The notes under the pieces were generated by a model that was not told the origin of the DNA, made no database searches, and was given only the letters and a program-made list of their open reading frames with translations. DNA of 12,075 nucleotides from Saccoglossus kowalevskii (taxonomy: Eukaryota > Hemichordata > Enteropneusta > Harrimaniidae). Positions 8,196-12,075 of this stretch are shown one piece after another. A program made the translations under genes and the position numbers. Position 1 is the stretch's first letter, and the number at the start of each line of letters is the position of its first letter. The stretch spans positions 301,248 through 313,322 of the forward strand of contig NW_003137826.1 in assembly GCF_000003605.2 (NCBI RefSeq), given 5' to 3'.

Positions 8196-8310
8196 TCCCA
8201 AACAAAAGCTATATACTGCACTGAAACATAACATGTGAGAGTTCAATCTGTGCATGTTGTAATTGATATTTTTTGTTTAGATTCATAAATTGTTTCTATA
8301 TGTCTTTCAG
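8196..8310. promoter_or_regulatory. Intron end and 3' splice site before the first certain SSADH exon
   Basis: This is unique AT-rich sequence between the array and the exon. It ends in gtttctatatgtctttcag (pyrimidine-rich tract plus AG at 8309-8310), a good acceptor. The array therefore stops about 115 bp before the splice site and leaves room for branch point and tract. Confidence 0.75.
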
Positions 8311-8503
8311 TCCATTCATTCGTGACAAAGCCTATATTGGTGGTAAGTGGGTAGCAGCTACAAATGGTGGAACATTTGAAGTAAAGAATCCGGCTACCGG
8401 TGAACATCTTGGAGTGGTACCTGATATGACAGAGTCTGATGCAGTTTTTGCAATCAAGACAGCAAATGAAGCATTTCAAAGTTGGAAATCTACACTTGCT
8501 AGG
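8311..8503 (+). CDS. ALDH5A1: Succinate-semialdehyde dehydrogenase, exon encoding domain N terminus
   Basis: SSADH is a homotetrameric mitochondrial matrix enzyme that oxidises succinate semialdehyde to succinate with NAD+, the last step of GABA degradation. This exon (193 bp) encodes about 64 residues starting PFIRDKAYIGGKWVAA, then FEVKNPATGEHLGVVPD, AVFAIKTANEAFQSWK and STLAR. These are the beta-strand and helix that open the aldehyde dehydrogenase NAD-binding domain. The first base completes a codon from an upstream exon; the exon ends after AGG (8501-8503) before the donor gtaatt. Joined to the next exon it reads STLARERTLLLRR, matching the family without gap. An ATG-started frame that begins upstream at 8273 is only intron read-through. 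The mitochondrial presequence must be upstream. Confidence 0.93.
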
Positions 8504-9012
8504 GTAATTATGATCTTTAAAAACTGAATTAAGTCCATTATTACAACAGAATTTAGTAATGTAAGTAAGTTTTTAAAGTAACTTTATTATGCAATCACTT
8601 GTTATAGGATACTATGCTAAAGTAAAATTGACGAAATAATTGCACAGAATTATACCTCACTGGGGGATGTTGTTGTTGAGTTGCTTCCCTCGTAAAACTT
8701 CCGAGTTCTAAACGCATATCAGCCATTGTTATTTCATCCACTGCTGAGTGCATTGCAAATGGAAAATTGTTTTATTAAAACAAAACTCTGCTATGTTGAA
8801 TTTGGTCGAATAATGCCTTGTTCTGATAACATGCATGGCTATGGTAGACGTAAGTGTTGTCTTGAAGGAAAATTCCCTGACTGTATCAACTCCATGTAGT
8901 CCAATGCAAATAACCGATTTTTGAGAATTATATTTAATTTAAGTTTTTTGTGAAAATCTAATTTATGTCAATTGTAAAAACACATTTATGATTTGTATAA
9001 ATCTTATGCCAG
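8504..9012. other. Intron of the SSADH gene
   Basis: A 509-bp AT-rich intron, donor gtaatt at 8504 and acceptor ttatgccag ending at 9012. Both flanking codons are complete (phase 0). No repeat or RNA gene is recognised. Confidence 0.85.
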
Positions 9013-9096
9013 GAGAGAACACTACTACTTAGACGATTGGATCAACTGATGCATGAACACAAAGACAGCTTGGCTAAACTAATATCATTGGAAATG
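9013..9096 (+). CDS. ALDH5A1: Succinate-semialdehyde dehydrogenase, second visible exon
   Basis: An 84-bp exon of exactly 28 codons, ERTLLLRRLDQLMHEHKDSL followed by AKLISLEM. It is the conserved long helix of aldehyde dehydrogenases that leads into the GKP motif. It is bounded by acceptor tatgccag and donor gtaaga, both phase 0, so it could be skipped without a frameshift. The first Glu-Arg pair follows the preceding exon in register with the family. Confidence 0.92.
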
Positions 9097-9325
9097 GTAA
9101 GAATTTTTCTTTAAAATTATCATATCCAATCACTAACTTTTTTGCTAGAATAATAAATGTATCAGATCTTGATGCAAAACATCTCCCGCCGTGATCTTTT
9201 GACTCTGTCATCAATCAATCAGAATGTGTACAGTATCAACTCAATTGATCGAGAATTCTCGAATACTGGGATGATATTTTTTTTTATTAAAAATAAAATG
9301 TTTTCAAACTAACTTTTCCCATTAG
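9097..9325. other. Intron of the SSADH gene
   Basis: A 229-bp phase-0 intron, donor gtaaga, acceptor cttttcccattag. It contains a 14-bp perfect palindrome, tcgagaattctcga (9249-9262), and a T-rich run near 9280. No other feature is recognised. Confidence 0.85.
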
Positions 9326-9496
9326 GGTAAACCAATAAAAGAGGCAAAGGGGGAAATTATGTATGCTGCAAGCATGTTGGAATGGTTTGCAGAAGAATCT
9401 AGACGTATCTATGGTGATGTGATAGCGGCACCGACAAAGAGTAAACGTCTCGTAGTGATAAAACAACCACTTGGTGTGGCAAGTCTTATAACACCG
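9326..9496 (+). CDS. ALDH5A1: Succinate-semialdehyde dehydrogenase, third visible exon
   Basis: A 171-bp exon of 57 codons. It begins [20 protein letters not shown], continues [16 protein letters not shown], then [19 protein letters not shown]. The GKP(I/L)KEA..E motif, the FAEE(S/A)RR.YGD stretch and the KQP(L/I)GV segment are together diagnostic of the SSADH family among aldehyde dehydrogenases. It ends at the Pro of the TPWNFP motif, which is split across the intron. Donor is gtatgg (weaker than the others); both ends are phase 0. Confidence 0.94.
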
Positions 9497-9823
9497 GTAT
9501 GGAAATTGACATTGCTTGGTTTGAATCAGTAACTTATGTGCTAACTTAAAAAAACAAATCAAGTGTATTGAGATGTATTGAATTTCTGTGCTCAGTCTAA
9601 CACACATATCGTACTTGACTGGTGCTCAATGTGTTTGACTTGGTATGTCCACCTCTTCCAAAATGTTCTAAGTTTGATTGTTTCATATTTCAAAATAATC
9701 ACAGTGTTTAATGTGACTATATTGCCAACGTGGTGTTAACAAAAAGTTACATAAATTAGAATTTGGTTATTTTGCTTAAAAGATATTCTCGAAACATATA
9801 TTGACCCATTCTGTTTATTTTAG
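9497..9823. other. Intron of the SSADH gene
   Basis: A 327-bp phase-0 intron, donor gtatgg, acceptor ctgtttattttag. It interrupts the conserved TP|WNFP motif. A minus-strand open frame over 9287-9607 overlaps the previous exon and has no support. Nothing else is recognised. Confidence 0.85.
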
Positions 9824-9940
9824 TGGAATTTTCCCTGTGCAATGATTACAAGAAAAGCTGCTGCTGCTTTAGCTGCTGGTTGTACAGTTGTCGTCAAACC
9901 ATCTGAAGATACTCCCTATTCTGCATTGGCTTTGGCACAG
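9824..9940 (+). CDS. ALDH5A1: Succinate-semialdehyde dehydrogenase, fourth visible exon
   Basis: A 117-bp exon of 39 codons: [20 protein letters not shown], then [23 protein letters not shown] holds the Asn that stabilises the oxyanion intermediate, and the KPSEDTP segment contains the Lys and Glu region that binds the adenine ribose of NAD(P). Donor is gtaaga. The catalytic Glu and Cys are not in the window, so this gene is partial at its 3' end because of the window edge, not through damage. All key residues present are intact. Confidence 0.94.
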
Positions 9941-10192
9941 GTAAGAATATCAACAATAGTATCCCTTAGGCTATCTCTAGTTGCATGTATATGTATGGGG
10001 GTCTAAAAACTAACTCTGTGACGCGATTGTGCGACTCGCAGACTGTCGATTATTGCACTCTGCGACAGGATCGCAGTGTCACTCTGCGAAGAGCACAATT
10101 CCTATTGGTTGGTTGGTCGAACAGCACGAATCCCAATGGTCGATGTTCACCGCAGGCCTTATAAAAAATTAAGTTTTAAATGGTAAAAAAGG
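9941..10192. other. Start of the next SSADH intron, with a GC-richer island
   Basis: Intron sequence follows the donor gtaaga at 9941. Positions about 10018-10160 are GC- and CpG-richer than the surroundings. They contain the repeated word cactctgcga (10056-10065 and 10080-10089) and a ctgtcg/cgacag inverted pair. This island may belong to the transposon that follows or be a separate small element. No gene is recognised. Confidence 0.5.
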
Positions 10193-10490
10193 TACGGTAA
10201 AAAAGTGTGTAAACACTATGTACCGGCGACATGCCGCACTGTTCAGTGATCGGCAAGCACATGGAAGACAAATTGTGGGACCAAACAAATGACACGTGGT
10301 TTACGGTTTTTAGACACATCACACCGCTGGCTAGAAAAATTAAATAGTGTAACGTGCACATTGGTTTTGACTGCCTATTTACAGTGTAACGTTATCACCA
10401 TCTTGGAGTTGTAAGGCTTCGTCCTGACGACTATGCTCATTAGCATAGGCGGCAGCTTCAAAGCGAGTGGAACGCGAAGTACTTTTCACG
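10193..10490 (+). repeat. Left terminal inverted repeat
   Basis: It is the reverse complement of about 11785-12060. The alignment is strong at 10193-10260 (outer part, with a small insertion) and 10340-10490 (core), and weak between. It contains a hairpin ctatgct-catt-agcatag at about 10431-10448, conserved in the right copy. Confidence 0.72.
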
Positions 10491-11784
10491 CGTTCTGCAA
10501 CGAATGTTGTACGTCAGCTTTGACTTTGTTGAGTGTATCAGGGAAAATAATTTGCATGCAGTGAAAAAAAAATCATTCACGACGTGCAACGTTTTGCCAT
10601 GACAGCAGTTGTTTGCAATCGTCTGCCTTCGTTTAGATCATAAACGAACTCAAAACTTGTGGTTTACGATCGATCAGCTGGTATTTTAACCACCAGAAAT
10701 GAAATACTTTGTAATAGTTGTGAAAAGTAAACAAAAACGGTGTTGGTTTGTGGTATGAATGTAATTATTTTTGTATCATAATTTTTGAAGTCAGTATTAC
10801 TGAAAATTATGGTTTATTTTTTTAAATCAACACCAAATTTCGGTGGTCCATATTGATCTTTTAAAATGTTGCGGAAAGACCAGTGCTCAAACGCTAACAC
10901 TACTACCGTACACGTTTCGTTAATATTTGCACAATGTTTATACCATGTATACATTTGTATGTATACTACCGGTTATACTCTGTTGTTGACGATTCTGATA
11001 GAACGGGTGACAAGCTTCCTGTCGCAAACAATGCATATTTATCTAACGTCCATTGTCAGCATTATTATCAGTCAAGACTTCGTCTGAGAAATCGTTTTAT
11101 TTTCTAAGTCTATATTCTATTTTAATAACACCATCTTACTAACGCAATGGCGATAAAAAGAAAGAAAGCAAAGACGCCAATGATAGACGAGGCAAAGAAA
11201 AATCTGCAACTCAGGGTTAGATTTACTAATTTAGACTTGCCTGCAGCCTGTTGTGATTCTGATGCAAAATTACAGGACTTTCGCGTTCAACCCTCATTTA
11301 TGCAATTTATATTTATTTTTCAAGAATTTTTCATCGGAATCGCAACAGATAGCAAGCACGTCTAGGTCATATTATGACCAACCTCGCGAGTGGTTCGAAG
11401 GGGACGATTAGGCTGAAATATTCGCATCAACGCTAGATGACAACACCGATACGTGAGACCGTTGAGGGCCGGTTATCAGACGAGGAAGTGAGTACAGGAA
11501 ATCTGTTGCTCGTCGACATCGGCCACATAAACAAAGCCATCGTTTCCGTTTATGCAGAGAGCGTGCACTCTAATTTTCCGTTGACACTGCCGTTTTACTA
11601 GTAGTCTTTCCATCTTCAGCAGTAGTTTCAATCCATTCACACAGCTTTATTTTTCCTCTAATATTCTTAATAAAACGATATTGATTGCCGAAACAGTTTG
11701 ACCCACACGCTTTATTTGGGAATTCAAAGTGATGAATATAGTCATAACAAATTATACTTGCTAATGACAAAAAAAAGAAAGTAA
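10491..11784. other. Interior of the inverted-repeat element, no recognised transposase
   Basis: Two short frames deserve mention but have no recognised domain. The first, on the + strand at 11147-11365, is 72 codons and starts MAIKRKKAKTPMIDEAKKN, a basic Lys-rich head. The second, on the minus strand at 11570-11770, is 66 codons and contains FPNKACGSNCFGNQYRF and a later Cys (a possible but unproven zinc-binding pattern). A short frame at 10866-11087 is hydrophobic and probably accidental. The 1.3-kb length is small for an autonomous transposon, so the element is likely non-autonomous or decayed. The sequence at 11365-11570 is GC-richer and might be captured or degraded coding sequence. Confidence 0.4.
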
Positions 11785-12060
11785 CATCGTGTGCAACGTA
11801 CTTCGCGCTCTACTCGCTTTGAAGCTGCCGCCTATGCTAATGAGCATAGTTGCGGACGAAGCCTTGCAACTTCAAGATGCCGTTAATGTTACCAGCTCCC
11901 TGGTGTTACACCGTAATAAGGCACCCAACACCAACGTGCATGTGTTTTGTAACCCCTCTCATTCCCTCGGGAAGATGTTATACATGTTAATAAATCAATG
12001 TTAAATACTTGCTGATTACCGAACCGTGCGGCATGTTGTCGGTAATACTTGTTTACCGTA
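11785..12060 (-). repeat. Right terminal inverted repeat
   Basis: The reverse complement matches 10193-10490. The core at about 11800-11893 includes cgctttgaagctgccgccta, tgctaatgagcatag and gcggacgaagccttgcaactt. The outer part holds gtgcggcatgttgtcggtaa and gtttaccgta (12051-12060). Positions 12061-12075 do not match the sequence outside the left copy, suggesting the element ends near 12060. Confidence 0.7.
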
Positions 12061-12075
12061 GTTCGCGAGCAGTCA

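Larger units (their letters stand above)
10193..12060. mobile_element. DNA transposon-like element with long terminal inverted repeats
   Basis: Two long imperfect inverted repeats face each other about 1.3 kb apart. The clearest shared core is ttgtaaggcttcgtcctgac (left) and its near copy in reverse on the right, followed on both sides by tatgctcattagcataggcg and gcagcttcaaagcgagt. Outer parts also match (gacatgccgcac; tacggtaaa). Long terminal repeats with an interior lacking a clear transposase resemble non-autonomous MULE-like or foldback elements, but I cannot assign a superfamily. No target-site duplication can be checked because the right end is within 15 bases of the window edge. Confidence 0.72.

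Noticed and set aside
6159-8255. Series of minus-strand reading frames of 76-200 codons with repeating octapeptides
   Set aside because: They are products of a tandem repeat whose unit is a multiple of three. The + strand is equally open, frames change at truncated units, and the peptides have no known domain.
8273-8310. ATG at 8273 as start of the SSADH protein
   Set aside because: It lies in the pyrimidine-rich intron end. The acceptor at 8309-8310 fits the family alignment, and SSADH needs an upstream presequence.
9249-9262. Perfect 14-bp palindrome tcgagaattctcga
   Set aside because: It is isolated in an intron. A palindrome of this length can occur by chance and nothing nearby suggests a binding site or element end.
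9287-9607. 106-codon minus-strand frame
   Set aside because: It is antisense to a well-supported SSADH exon and the flanking introns, with no domain.
1-12075. tRNA, rRNA or other structured RNA genes
   Set aside because: No cloverleaf or conserved rRNA sequence was recognised by eye on either strand; a covariance-model search was not possible.

Overview
This is a window of animal (metazoan) nuclear DNA. It is about 65-70% AT outside the mobile elements, with multi-exon coding sequence bounded by canonical GT-AG splice sites, many transposon remnants and a satellite-like tandem array. There is no bacterial gene organisation. The host gene is conserved across animals. A DIRS-type tyrosine-recombinase retrotransposon in an AT-rich, repeat-rich genome fits a marine or aquatic invertebrate, but the sequence does not let me name a phylum.

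Host gene (+ strand). Four consecutive exons (8311-8503, 9013-9096, 9326-9496, 9824-9940) encode the N-terminal ~188 residues of the conserved domain of mitochondrial succinate-semialdehyde dehydrogenase (ALDH5A1). This enzyme oxidises succinate semialdehyde to succinate in GABA breakdown. The catalytic Cys and Glu must lie in exons beyond the right edge. A possible 38-bp upstream exon at 1397-1434 has compatible phase; if real, it puts everything from 1435 to 8310 in one ~6.9-kb intron.

Region by region. Positions 1-390 and 1741-2255 hold diverged copies of one AT-rich repeat family. From about 2450 to 6082 lies a decayed DIRS1-type element: a gag-like unrecognised region, then reverse transcriptase, RNase H and tyrosine recombinase broken by frameshifts and stops, then an internal complementary region (5675-5782) and a right inverted terminal repeat ending at about 6082. 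Its left terminal repeat is absent. The right end abuts a 2.1-kb tandem array (6083-8195) of a 24-bp unit with at least three higher-order periods (71, 224 and 154 bp). The array stops about 115 bp before the first clear SSADH exon.

The intron after the last visible exon holds an element with long imperfect terminal inverted repeats (about 10193-10490 and 11785-12060) around about 1.3 kb of unrecognised sequence. It resembles a MULE-like or foldback DNA transposon. The host gene appears to tolerate these insertions because each lies within an intron.
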